Shown: one piece after another, positions 22,753 to 36,716 of the stretch
Layout: every line of letters starts with the position of its first letter
Position numbering within the stretch: position 1 is the stretch's first letter
Assembly: GCA_029783825.1 (NCBI GenBank)
Contig: JAREIK010000686.1
Location: 117,011-181,010, forward strand
DNA: 64,000 nt
Source of the DNA: Sapria himalayana
Lineage: Eukaryota; Streptophyta; Magnoliopsida; Malpighiales; Rafflesiaceae
Reading direction: 5' to 3'
The notes under the pieces: model-generated
Database searches by the model: none
What the model saw: only the letters and a program-made list of their open reading frames with translations
What the model was told of the DNA's origin: nothing
Program-made: the position numbers and the translations under genes

Positions 22753-25700
22753 CTAAATGCATATAAAGTTACATCAGTAAACTCCTAAACCCTATAATGC
22801 CTAAATACATAAACCATTAAACCGCTAAATACTACTTAATAATAAATAATACTAATTTTTATTGCTATTTATTATATTTTTAAATATTCATTTTAATTAT
22901 TTATTAGCGTATTTATTTTGAAATTTTTTTACAAAATAAATTATAAGGACAAATATAATTTAAATAATATATTATTAATCTAATAAAAATATACGCTTAT
23001 AAAAGATGTATAAATTTAAAAATTAAAAATTATTATGAAGTAATATAAGTTACTTTAATTTTGAATCAATTTGGGTTTTGTAAATATTTTTTAATTATTA
23101 TCTATCTTAATATTAATAGTTTATAAATTTAATTTTTGATCATTATTATAGTATCTATCAATAAAATTATTTATATTGAATTTATATGATATATAATTAT
23201 TAATATTATTATAACAAAATATTGTATTAAAATTTCAAAAAATTTTAAATATTATTATATTTTCAATTGTTATAACCTATAAAAATGATAAAAAATAATA
23301 GAATTTTTTTTTGTTATTTTATTTTTTAAATAAAACCTATAAACCACTAAAAGCCTAAAAACATAAATTGCTAAACTCCCAACGAAAAAACCTCTAAATA
23401 TTTAAACTATTAAACTGGTATACATTAATAATAAATCATAAATCTGATTTTAATTTTTATTCAGTTTAATTTTAAATTTTACTTTTAAATATTTATCAAT
23501 TATTTTTTAGAAATATTAATTACAAAATAAATTATTAGTGAGACAGATCTAATTTTAATTAAACCGGTATCCCTAAATAATAAATAATAAATCTCATTTT
23601 TTTTCATTATAATTTTAAATATTCATTTTAATTATTTATTTGTTTATTTATATATAAATATTAATTACAAAATAAATTGAGTTAGACAAATATAATTTAT
23701 ATAAATTATTTTTCATCAAAAAATTATAAATAAACTTTTTAAAAGAAAAAAAAATTTCAAAACAAAAAATTATTATATAGTAATTTATTTTGCTTTTCTT
23801 CTGAATCATTTAAGGTTTTGTAATTATATTTTAATTGATATCTATCTTATTAATAATAGATTATTAATTTATTTTTTGATCATTATTAGAATATTTATCA
23901 ATAAAAATGTTTATATTGAATTTATAAGATTTAAAAATATAATGATTATTATGAAAATATTAAAAAAAAAATATTTGTTTATACAAACAGATTATCAAAA
24001 AATAAATTACATATACAGCAATAATAAATCTTAAATATCATTTTAATTTGTATTCATTATAATTTTAAATATTCAATTTAAATATTTATTAGTTTATTTT
24101 TTATATTAATATTAATTACAAAATGAATAATTAGTCAGACATATATAATATTAATAATTTACTTTTAATAAAAAAATATAATCTCATAAAAAGAAGTAAA
24201 AATTTAAAAAAAAATTATTATTTAGTAATAAATTTTACATTGATTTTGAATCATTTTAGGATTTGAAATTATATTTTAATTTATATCTATCTTATTAATA
24301 ATAGTTTATTAATTTATTTTTTGATAATTGATATCATATCTATCAATAAAATTATTTATAATTAGTTTATATTATATATAATTATAATGATTATTATTAC
24401 TAAATATTTTATTCACATTTTAAAAAAAAATTTAAAATTATTATATTTTCAAATGTTATAACTTTTCAAAATTCGAAAAAATAACAAAAACTTTTTTTTT
24501 GTTATTTCATTATTTAAATAAATCTTATAAACCACTAAATGCCTAAATACTTAAATAAATAACTCCTAAGTCTCGAAAACCCTAAATAGATAATCATTTT
24601 AAACCGGTATACCCTAAATAATAAATAATAAATCTCATTTTTTTCATTATAATTTTAAATATTCATTTTAATTATTTATTTGTTTATTTATCTATAAATA
24701 TTAATTACAAAATAAATTGAGTAATACAAATATAATTTATATAAATTATTTTTCATCAAAAAATTATAGATAAACTTTTTAAAAGAAATTAAATTTTCAA
24801 AACAAAAAATTATTATATAGTAATATATTTTGCTTCGCTTCTGAATCATTTTAGGTTTTGTAATTATATTTTAATTGATATCTATCTTATTAATAATAAA
24901 TTATTAATTTATTTTATGATCATTATTAGAATATTTCTCAATAAAATAGTTTATATTGAATTTATATTATATATAAATATAATGATTATTATAACTAAAT
25001 ATTGAATTCACTTTTGAAAAAAATTTAAAATTTATTGTATTTTCAAAGGTTATAACCTTTGAAAATATCAAAAAATAACAAAAATAAATTTTTTGTTATT
25101 TTATTTTTTAAATAAAACATATAAACCACAAAATGCATATATAGGTAAATCAATAAACTCTTAAATACATAAACCATTAAACCGCTATATACTATTTAAT
25201 AATTAATAAATCTAATTTTTATTTTATTTATTATAATTTTAATTATTATTAGTTTATTTTTATAAAATATTTATTACAAAATAAAGTATGACTGCGACAA
25301 ATATAATTTAAATAATATATTTTTAATCAAAAAATATATATATGCTTATAAAATAAGTAAAAATTTAAAAATTAAAAATTATTATACAATAATATATTAT
25401 AGTTTAATCTTGAATCGATTTGGGTAATATAAAATATTTTTTAATTAATATCTATATTATTATTAATAGTTTATTAATTTAATTTTTGCTCATTATTATA
25501 ATATCTATCAATAAAATTGTATATATTGAATTTATATGATATATAATTATTAAAAATATTATAACTAAATATTGAATTCACATTTCAAAAAATTTCAAAT
25601 ATTATTATATTTTCAAAGGTTATAACCTTTAAAATGACCAAAAATTACAAATTTTTTTTTGTTATTTTATTGTTTAAATAAAACCTATAAACCACTAAAT

Positions 25701-28700
25701 GCATAAAAACATGAATCGCTAAACCCCTATACTACAAAACCTCTAAATACTTATATTATTAAATTGGTATACATTAATAATAAATCATAAATTACATTTT
25801 AATTTTTATTCAGTATAATTTTAAATTTATATTTTAATTATTTATCAGTTTATTTTTATAGAAATATTAATTACAAAATAAATTATTAGTGAGATAAATA
25901 TAATTTAAATTAAATTAGTATACCCTAAATAATAAATAATAAATCTCATTTTTATTTTTTTCATTATAATTTTAAATATCCATTTTAATTATTTATTTGT
26001 TTATTTTTATATAAATATTTATAAAATTTAAATATGAGTTAGAGAAATATAATTTATGTAAATTATTTTTAATCAAAAAAATATAGATAAACATTTAAAA
26101 AAAATTACAAAACATAAAATTATTATATAGTATATATATTTGGTTTGCTTATGAATCATTTTATGTTTTGTAATTATATTTTAATTGATATCTATCTTAT
26201 TAGTAATAGATTATTAATTTATTTTTTGAATATTATTAGAATATTAATTACTAAAATTGTTTATATTGAATTTATATGATATATAAATATAATGATTTTT
26301 ATAACTAAATATTGAATTTGCTTTTAAAAAAAATTAAAAATTATTATATTTTCAAAGGTTATAAACTTTGAAAATATCCAAAAATTAAAAAAATAATTTT
26401 TTTGTTATTTTATTTTTTAAATAAAATGTATAAACCACTAAATGCATACAGAATAAAATCACTAGACTCCTAAACCCCGTGATACCTAAATACATAAACA
26501 ATTAAAGCAATATATAATACATAATAATTAATAAATTTAATTTTTATTTCTATTTATTATATTTTAAATAATCATTTAATTTTTTATTAGTTTATTTTTA
26601 TAGAAATATATATTACAAAATAAATTATGAGTAAGACAAATATAATTTAAATAATTTATTTTTAATCAAAAAATATATATACGCTTATAAAAGAAGGAAA
26701 ATTTAAAAATTAAAAATTATTATTAAGTAATATATTTTACTTTAATTTTGAATCAATTTGGGTTTTGTAAATATTTTTTAATTAATATCTATCTTATTAT
26801 TATAGTTTATTAATTTAATTTTTGATCATTATTATAATAACTTTCAATAAAATTGTTTATATTGAATTTATAAGATGTATGATTATTAATAATATTATAA
26901 CTAAATATTGTATTCACATTTCAGAAAATTTTAAATCTCAAAACCATTAAACTGGTATACATTAATAATAAACCATAAATCTCATTTTAATTTTTATTCA
27001 GTATAATTTTAAATTTTTATTTTAATTATTTATCAGTTTATTTTTATAGAAATATTAATTACAAAATAAATTATTAGTGAGACAGATCTAATTTAAATAA
27101 TTTATATTTCATCAAAAAAAAATATAAGCTTATAAAAATAGGCACAATTTTAAAAACAAAAATTTATTATTTAGTAAAATATTTTATTTTAATTTTGTAT
27201 CATTTTAGATTTTGCATTTATATTTTAATTTATATCATTCTTTTTAATAATAGTTTATTAATTATTTATTGATCATTGTTATAATATCTATTAATAAAAT
27301 TATTTATATTGAGTTTACATTATATATAATTATTAAGATTATTATAACTAAATATTATATTCATATTTAAAAAAATTAAAAATTATTATATTTTCAAAGA
27401 TTATAACCTTCAAAAATTTAAAAAAAAAACAAAAAATAAAAAGTTTTGTTTTTTCATTCTTTAAATAAAAATTATAAATCACTAAAGGCATAAACACTTA
27501 AATTACTAAACTCCAAAACACCTAAATACCTAAACCATTAAAACTATATATCCTGAATAATAAATAAGAAATCTCACTTTTATTTGTTTTCATTATAATT
27601 TTAAATATTCAATTTAATTATTTTTTAGTTTATTTTTATAGAATTATAAATTACAAATTATATTGTGAGGAAGACAAATATAATTTAAATAATATACTTT
27701 TAAGAACAAAAAATATAAACTTATAAAAAGAAGCAAAACATCAAAAACATTATTATTTAGTAATTTATTTTACTTTGATTTTGAATAAATTTATGTTTTG
27801 CAAATATATTTTAAATAATATCTATCTTATTTATAATAGTTTATTAATTAATTTTTTGATCATTAATATAATATCTATCAATATAATTGTTTATATTGAA
27901 TTTATATTGTATTTAATTATTATTATTATTTTAACAAAATATAGTATTCAAATTTAAAAAAATTTAAAAATTGTTATATTTTCAAATGTTATAACCTTCA
28001 AAAATGAGGAAAATTAACAAAAAATAAATTTTTTGTTATATCTTTGTTTAAATAAAACTTATAAACCATTAAATACCTAAACACATAAATCTCTAAACTC
28101 CTAAATTCCAAAGCCCCTAAATAATTAAACCTTTAAACTCCTAAACCTTAAATATAATTTAAATAATTTATTGAAATATTAATTACAAAATAAATTATGA
28201 GTGATACAAATATAATTTAAATAACTTATTTTTTATTAAAAAAAATTTTATTATCTTATAAAATGAGGCAAAAACTAAAAAACAAAAATTATTATTTAGC
28301 AATAAATTTACTTTGATTTTTAATCATTTTAGTTTTTGTAATTAAATTTAAATTTATATCTATCATATTAATAATAGTTTTATAATTTATTTTTTTGATA
28401 ATAGATATAATATCTACTATAAAATTTTTTATATTTAGTTTATATTATATATTGTTTTAATAATTATTATTACTAAATATTGTATTCACATTTTTAAAAA
28501 ATTTTAAAATTATTATATTTTCCAAGGTTATAATCGTTGAAAATTTGAAAAAATATAAAAAATAATTTATTTGTTATTTCATTATTTAAATAAAATTATA
28601 AACAACTAATTGCCTAAATACTTAAATCAATAACTCTTATATCTTTATAACCCTAAATAATAAATAATAATCCTTTTAAACTGGTAACCCTAAATAATAA

Positions 28701-31700
28701 ATAATAAATCTCAATATTATTTTTTTCATTATAATTTTAAATATTCAGTTTAATTATTTATTTGTTTATTTTTATATAAATATTAACTACAAAATAAATT
28801 ATGAGTTAGACAAATAAAATTTGTATAAATTATTTTTCATTAAAATAAAAAATAATTTATTTTAATGGAAAAAAATTTTCAAAACAACAAATTATTATAT
28901 AGTAATATATATTGCTTTCTTCTGAATCATTTTTATATAGTAATATAATTTTCATCTAAATATTATTATTTAGTAATATATTTTCATTTGATTTTGAATC
29001 ATTGTGTTATGTAAATATATTTTAATAATAATTTATATTATTAATAATAGTTTATTAATTTAATTTTTGATCATTATTATAATATCCATCATTAAAATTA
29101 TTTATATTGAATTTATATGATATATAATTAGTAAGATTAATATAATTATACACATTATTCACATTTCAAAATTTTTTAAAGATTATTTTAATTTTAAAGG
29201 TAATAACCTTTGAAAATCAGAAAAAATCTAAAAAAAATTTTTGTAATTTTTTTATATAAATAAAACCAATAAACCACTAAATGCCTAAAAACATAAATTG
29301 ATAAATTCCTAAAGGACAAAACTCCTAAATAATCAAACCATTAAACCGGTATACGACATATAATAAATCATAAATCTCATTTTAATTTGTATTCATTATA
29401 ATTTTAAATATTCATTTTAATTATTTATTAGTTTAATTTTTATAGAAATATTAATTACAAAATAAATAATGAGTTAGACAAATATAATTTTAATAATTTA
29501 TTTTTAATCAAAAAAAATATAATCTTATAAAAAGAAGTAAAAATTTAAAAACAAAAAAGTATTATTTAGTAATATATTTTACTTTGATTTTGAATCAATA
29601 TATATAGGTTTTGCAATTATATTTTAATTGCTATCAATCTTAATAATAAAAGTTTATTAATTTATTATTTGATCATTTTTATAATATCCGAAAATAAAAT
29701 TATTTATATTGAATTTAAATGTCTTATAATTATTAAGATTATTATAACTAAATATTATATTTAAATTTGAAAAAAATTTAAAAATTATTATATTTTCAAA
29801 GGTTATAAACTTCAAAAATGATAAAAAATCACAAAAATAATTTTTTTATTATTTTATTATTTAAATAAAACTTATAAACCACTAAATGCCTAAACATTTA
29901 AATCTCTAGACTCCTAAACCCCAAAACCACCTAAATACTTAAACCATTAAACCTATATAACCTAGATAATAAATAATAAATCTCATTTTTATTTGTTTTC
30001 ATTATAATTTTAAATATTGATTTTAATTATTTTTTTAGTTTATTTTTATTGAAATATTAATTACAAAATAAATAATGAGTGAGACATATATAATTTAAAT
30101 AAATTATTTTTTATCAAAAAAAAATATAAGCTTATAAAAATAAACAAATTTTCAAAAATTTAAAATTTTATTTAGTAATATAATTTACTTTGATTTTGAA
30201 TTATTTTGAGTTCTAAAATATATTTTAATTAATATCTAAGTTATTAATAATAATTTATTAATTTATTTTTTGATCAACAATATAATATATATTAATAAAA
30301 TTTTTAATATTGAATTTACATCAAATATAATTATTAAGATTATTATAACTAAGTATTGTATTCATATTTTAGAACTATTAAAAAATTATTATATTTTAAA
30401 AGATTATAACCATTGAATATCATGAAAATTCATGAAAATAAATTTAATGTTATTTCATTGATTAAATAAAACCTATAAACACCTAAATGTGCAAACATAT
30501 AAATCAATAAACTCCTTAACCCCAAAACCATAAAAAACTTAAACCATTAAATATGTATACCTTAAATAATAAATAATAAATCTCATTTTTATTACTATTC
30601 ATTATAATTTTAAAAATTCATTTTAATTATTTAACAAATTATTTTTATAGAAATATTAATTACAAAATAAATTATTAGTGAGACAGATATAATATAAATA
30701 ATTTATTTTTCATCAAAAAAAATATATGCTTATAAAATGAAACAAAATTTTTAAAATACAAAATTTTTATTTAGTAATATATCTTATTTTGATTTTGAAT
30801 CATCTTAGATTCTAAAATTATATTTTAATTTATATCATTCTTATTAATACTAGTTTATTAATTTATTTAATGATCATTATTAAAATATTTATTAATAAAA
30901 TTATTTATATTTAGTTTACATTATATATAATTATTAATATTATTATAACTAAATTTTATATTCAAATTTAAAAAAATTAAAAATTATTATATTTTCAAAG
31001 GTTACAACCTTCAAAAATTTAAAAAATTCAAAAAATTAAATTTTTTGTTTTTTAATTATTTAGATAATAAGTTTAAATCACTAAAGGTCTAAACACTTAA
31101 ATCACTAAACTCCTAAACCCAAAAACACGTAAATACTTAAACCATTAATCCGGTATAATCTAATTAATAAATAATAAATCTCAATTTTATTTGTATTCAT
31201 TATAATTTTAAATAATTATTTTAATTATTTATTAGTTTATTATTATAGAATTATAAATTACAAAATAAATTATGAGTATTACAAATTAATTTAAATAATT
31301 TATTTATAATAACAAAAATATAAAGTTATAAAAAAAGCAAAACATTAAAAAGATTATTATTAAATAATATATTTTACTTTGATTTTGAATAAATTTAGAT
31401 TTTGCAAATATATTTTAAATAATATCTATCTTATTAATAATAGTTTATTAAATTTTTTTTGATCATTATTATAATATCTAGCAATGTAATTATTTATATT
31501 GAATTTAAATGACTTATAATTATTAAGATTATTATAACTAAATATTATATTTACATTTGAAAAAAATTTAAAAATTATTATATTTTCAAAGGTTATAACC
31601 ATCAAACACTAAAAAAATAATAAAAATAATTTTTTGTTATATCACTGTTTAAATAAAACTTATAAACCACTAAATACCTAAACACTTAAACCTCTAATCT

Positions 31701-34700
31701 CCTAAACACAAAAACCCCTAAATACTTAAACCTTTAAACTCGTAAACCTTAAATAAAATTTTATTAATTTATTAAAATATTATTTACAAAATAAATTATG
31801 AGTGATACAAATATAAATTAAATAATTTATTTTTCATCAAAAAAAAATATAAACTTATAAAAATAAACAAAAACTAAAAAAACTTATTATTTAGTAATAA
31901 AATTTACATGGATTTTGAATATTTTTTGCAATTATATTTTAATTTATATCTATCAAATTAATAATATCATATTAATTTATTTTTTGATAATTAATATCAT
32001 ATCTATCAATAAATTTGTTTATATTTAGTTTATATTATATATAATTATAATGATTATTATTACTAAATATTGTATTGACATTTTTAAAAATTTTAAAATT
32101 ATCACATTTTCAAAGGTTATAACCTTTGAAAATGTGAAAAAATATCAAAAATAATACTTTTTTATTTCATTGTTTAAATAAAACCCATAACCATTAAATG
32201 CCTAAAAACATAAATTGCTATAGTCATAAATGAAAAAACCTCTAAATACTTAAAATATTTAACTGAATACATTAATAATAATTCATAAATCTCATTTTAA
32301 TTTTTATTCAGTATAATTTTAAATTTTTATTCTAATTATTTATCAGTTTATTTTTATAGAAATATTAATTACAAAATAAATTATTAGTGAGACAGATCTA
32401 ATTTAAATTAGACTGGTATACCCAAAAATAATAAAGAATAAATCTCAATATTATTTTTTTCATTATAATTTTAAATATTCATTTTAATTATTTATTTGTT
32501 TATTTTTAAATAAATATTAATTAAAAAATAAATTATGAGTTAGCCAAATATAATTTATATAAATTAATTTTCAACAAAAAAATATGGATAAACTTTTTAA
32601 AAGAAAAAAAAATTTCAAAACAACAAATTATTATATAGTAATATATTATGATTTTTTCTAAACTACCTTAGGTTTTTTTATTATATTTTAATTGATATCT
32701 ATCTTATTAATAATAGATTATTAATAAATTTTTGATTATTTTAAGAATATTTATCAATAATATTGTTTATATTGAATTTATATGATATATAAATATAATG
32801 ATTATTATAACTAAATATTGAATTCACATTTGAAAAAAATTTAAAAATTACTATATTTTCAAATGATATAACCTTTGAAAATTTCAAAAAATAATAAAAA
32901 TAATTATTTTGTTATTTTAATTTTTAAATAAAACCTATAAACCACTAAATGCAAACACTATAAAATCAGTAAACTCCTAAGACCCGTAATGCCTAAATAC
33001 ATAAACCATTAAACTGCTATATGCCACTTAATAATTAAGAAATCTAATTTTTATTTCAATTTATTATTATTTTAAATATTCATTTTAATTATTTATAAGT
33101 TTATTTTATAAAAATATTTATTACAAAATAAATTATGAGTGCGACAAATATAATTTAAATAATTTAATTTTAATCAAAAAAAATATATATGCTTAAAAAA
33201 TAAGTAAAATTTTAAAAATTAGTATTTATTATCCAGAAATATTTTTTACATTAATTTTGAATCAATTTTTGTTTCGTAAATATTTTTAAATTAATATTTA
33301 TCTTATTACTAATAGTTTATTATTTTAATTTTTGATCATAATTATAATTTCTATCAATAAAATTGTTCATATTAAATTTATATGATATATAATTATTAAA
33401 ATTATTGTAACTAAATATTGTACTCACATTTCAAAAAATTTTAAATAGTATTATATTTTCAAAGGTTATAAACTATGAAAATCACAAAAAATTACTAAAA
33501 TTTTTTTTGTTATTTTTTCTAAGGTTATAACTTTCAAAAATCAGAAAAATAACAAAAATAAATTTTTTTTATATCATTGTTAAAATAAAACTTATAAACC
33601 ATTAAATGCCAAAATACATAAATCTCTAAACTCCAAAACCCCGAAGCCCCTAAATACCTAAACCTTTAAACTCATAAACCTTAAATATAATTTAAATAAT
33701 TTATAGAAATATTAATTACAAAATAAATTATGAGTGACAAATATAATTTAAATAATATATTTTTAACAAAAAAATATATAAGCTTATAAAATGATGCAAA
33801 AACTAAAAAAAAAATTATTGTTTAGTAATAAATTTTACTTTGATTTTGAATCATTTTAAATTTTTTTATTATATTTTAATTTATATCTATCATATTAATA
33901 ATAGTTTCTTAATTTATTTTTTGATAATTGATATAATATTATCAAAAAAATTGTTTATATTTAGTTTATATTATATATAGTAATAATAATTATAATTACT
34001 AATTATTGTATTCACATTTTTAAAAAATTTTGAATTTATTATATTTTCAAATGTTATGACATTTGAAATTTTGAAAAAATATCAAAAATAAGTTTTTTAT
34101 TATTTCATTGTTTAAATAAAAGTTATAAACCATTAAATGCCTAAATACTTAAATAAATAACTTCTAAATCTCGAAAACCCTAAATAGATAAATTTTTAAA
34201 CATGTATATCCTAAATAATAAATAATAAATCTCATTTTTATTCTTTTCATTATAATTTTATATATTCATTTTAATTATGTATTTGTTTATTTTTTTATAA
34301 ATATTAATTACAAAATAAATGATAAGTTAGACAAATATCGTATATATAAATTATTTTTCAACAAAAAAATATAGATAAACTTATTAAAAGAAGAAAAAAA
34401 TTAAAAACAAAAAATTATTATATAGTAATATATTTTATTTTGTTTCTGAATCATTTTAGGTTTTGTAATTATATTTTAATTGATATCTAACTTATTTTTT
34501 ATAGATTATTAATTTATTTTTTGATCATTATTAGAATATTTATCAATAAAAATATTTATTTTTAATTTATATGATATATAGATTTAATAATTATTATAAC
34601 TAAATATTATATTCACTTTAGAAAAAAATATTAAAATTATTATATTTTCAAATGATATAACCTTTGAACACGTGAAAAAACAAAAAAAAATATAATTTTT

Positions 34701-34882
34701 TTATTATTTCCTTATTTAAATAAAACTTATAAATCACTAAATGCCTAAACACTTAAATAACTAAACTACAAAATCCTGATACCTTTATATAGATAATCAT
34801 TTAAACGGAGTGACCATAAATAATAATTAATAAATCTCATTTTCATTTGTTTTCATTATAATTTAAAAAATTCATTTTGATT

Positions 34883-34885
<3 letters not shown>

Positions 34886-34916
<31 letters not shown>
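34886..34916. repeat. (TA)n microsatellite inside a satellite monomer
   Basis: About 15 TA units. The corresponding monomer at about 17,875 has only a short TA run, and the one at 49,748-49,808 has about 30 units. It is a length-variable site within the higher-order unit. Confidence 0.85.
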
Positions 34917-34920
<4 letters not shown>

Positions 34921-36160
34921 TATAAAATAAATTATGAGTTAAAAATATAATTTATAAAAATTATTTTTCATCAAAAAATAGATAAGCTTTTAAAAAGAAT
35001 AAAAATTTAAAAACAAATAATTATTATTAAGTAATTTATTTTGCTTTGCTTTTGAATAATTTTAGGTTTTTATATTATATTTTAAGTAATAACAATCTTA
35101 TTCATAATAGATTTTTAATTTATTTTTTGATAATTATTAGAATAACTATGAATAAAATTGTTTATATTGAATTTATATGATATATAATTATTATGATTAT
35201 TATAAATAAATATTTATTCACTTTTGAAAAATATATAAAAATTATTATATTTTCAAAGGTTATAACCTTTGAAAATATCAAAAAATAATAAAAATAATTT
35301 TTTTATTTCTTTTATTAAATAAAACCTATAACCCACTAAATGCATACACAGTTAAATTAGTAAACTACTAAACCCCGTAATGCCGAAATACATAAACCAT
35401 TAAACAACTATATACTACTTAATAATTAATAAATCTAATTTTTATTTCTATTTATTATAATTTTAAATATTCATTTTAATTATTTATTAGTTTATTATTA
35501 TAGAAATATATATTACAAAATAAAGTATGAGCACGACAAATATAATTTAATTAATTTATTTTTAATAAAAAAAATATACGCTACAAAAGAAGTAGAAATT
35601 TAAAAATTTAAAATTATTATCTAGTAATATATTTTACTATAATTTTCAATCAATTTAGGTTTCGTAGATATTTTTTATTTTTTATGTATCTTTTTATTAC
35701 TAGTTTATTAATTTAATCTTTGATCATTATTATATTATCTATCAATAAAATTATTTATATTGAATTTATATGATATATAATTTTTAATATTTTTAAAACT
35801 AAATATTGTATTCACATTTCAAAAAATTGTAAATATTATATTATTTTCAAAGGTTATAACCTATGAAAATGATAATAAATTATAGAAATTTCTTTTGTTA
35901 TTTATTTTTTTATATAAAACCTATAACCCACTAAAAGCCTAAAAACATAAATCGCTAAACTCCTAACGGAAAAACCTTTAAATACTTAAACTATTAAACT
36001 AGGTATACATTAATAATTAATCTTAAATCTCATTTTAATTTTTATTCAGTATAATTTTAAATTTTTATTTTAATTATTTATCAGTTTATTTTTATAGAAA
36101 TATTAATTAAAAAATAAATTATTAGTGAGACGGATCTAATTTAAATTAAACCTGTATCCC

Positions 36161-36214
36161 TAAATAATAAATAATAAATAATAAATAATAAATAATAAAT
36201 AATAAATAATAAAT
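36161..36214. repeat. (TAAATAA)7 minisatellite expansion
   Basis: Seven full copies plus a partial copy of the 7-mer TAAATAA at the place where ordinary monomers have about two copies (the AATAATAAATCTC region). It lies about 500 bp left of hAT copy 2; the homologous place left of copy 3 (about 41,175) has about three units. Confidence 0.9.
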
Positions 36215-36716
36215 CTCATTTTTTTATTATAATTTTAAATATTCATTTTAATTATTTATTTGTTATTTATATATAAATATTAATTACTAAATAAATTATG
36301 AGTTAGACAAATATAATTTAAATAAATTATTTTCCATAAAAAATATAGTTAAACTTATTAAAAGAATAAAAAATTCAAAAACAAAAAATTATTATATAGT
36401 AATATATTTTTCTTTGCTTTTGAATCATTTTAAGTTTTGAAATTATATTTTAATTAATATCTATCTTATTATTAATGGATTAATAATTTATTTTTTGATT
36501 ATTATTAGATTATTTATCAATAAAATTGTTTATATTGAATTTATATAATATATAAATATAATGATTAGTATAACTAAATATTGTATTAACATTTGAAAAA
36601 AATTTAAAAATTATTATATTTTCAAAGGATATAACCTTTGAAAATATCAAAAAAATAATAAAAATAAATTTTTGTTTATTTTATTTTTTAAATAAAACCT
36701 ATGAACCACTTAATGC

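Larger units (their letters stand above)
22753..36716 (+). repeat. AT-rich satellite array, forward block D (between hAT copies 1 and 2)
   Basis: Forward satellite with palindrome cores at 23268, 24454, 25048, 25618, 26357, 27399, 27987, 28526, 29199, 29801, 30402, 31000, 31591, 32115, 32864, 33464, 33523, 34052, 34653, 35258, 35852 and 36627. Irregular points are an abrupt junction near 23,955 (followed by CTTATACAAACA-like sequence also seen at 51,375), a central deletion near 26,937, a small scramble near 28,930-28,970 and a double palindrome at 33,464/33,523. The part from about 28,950 to 36,716 repeats the monomer order of 11,640-19,655. No gene is visible. Confidence 0.92.
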
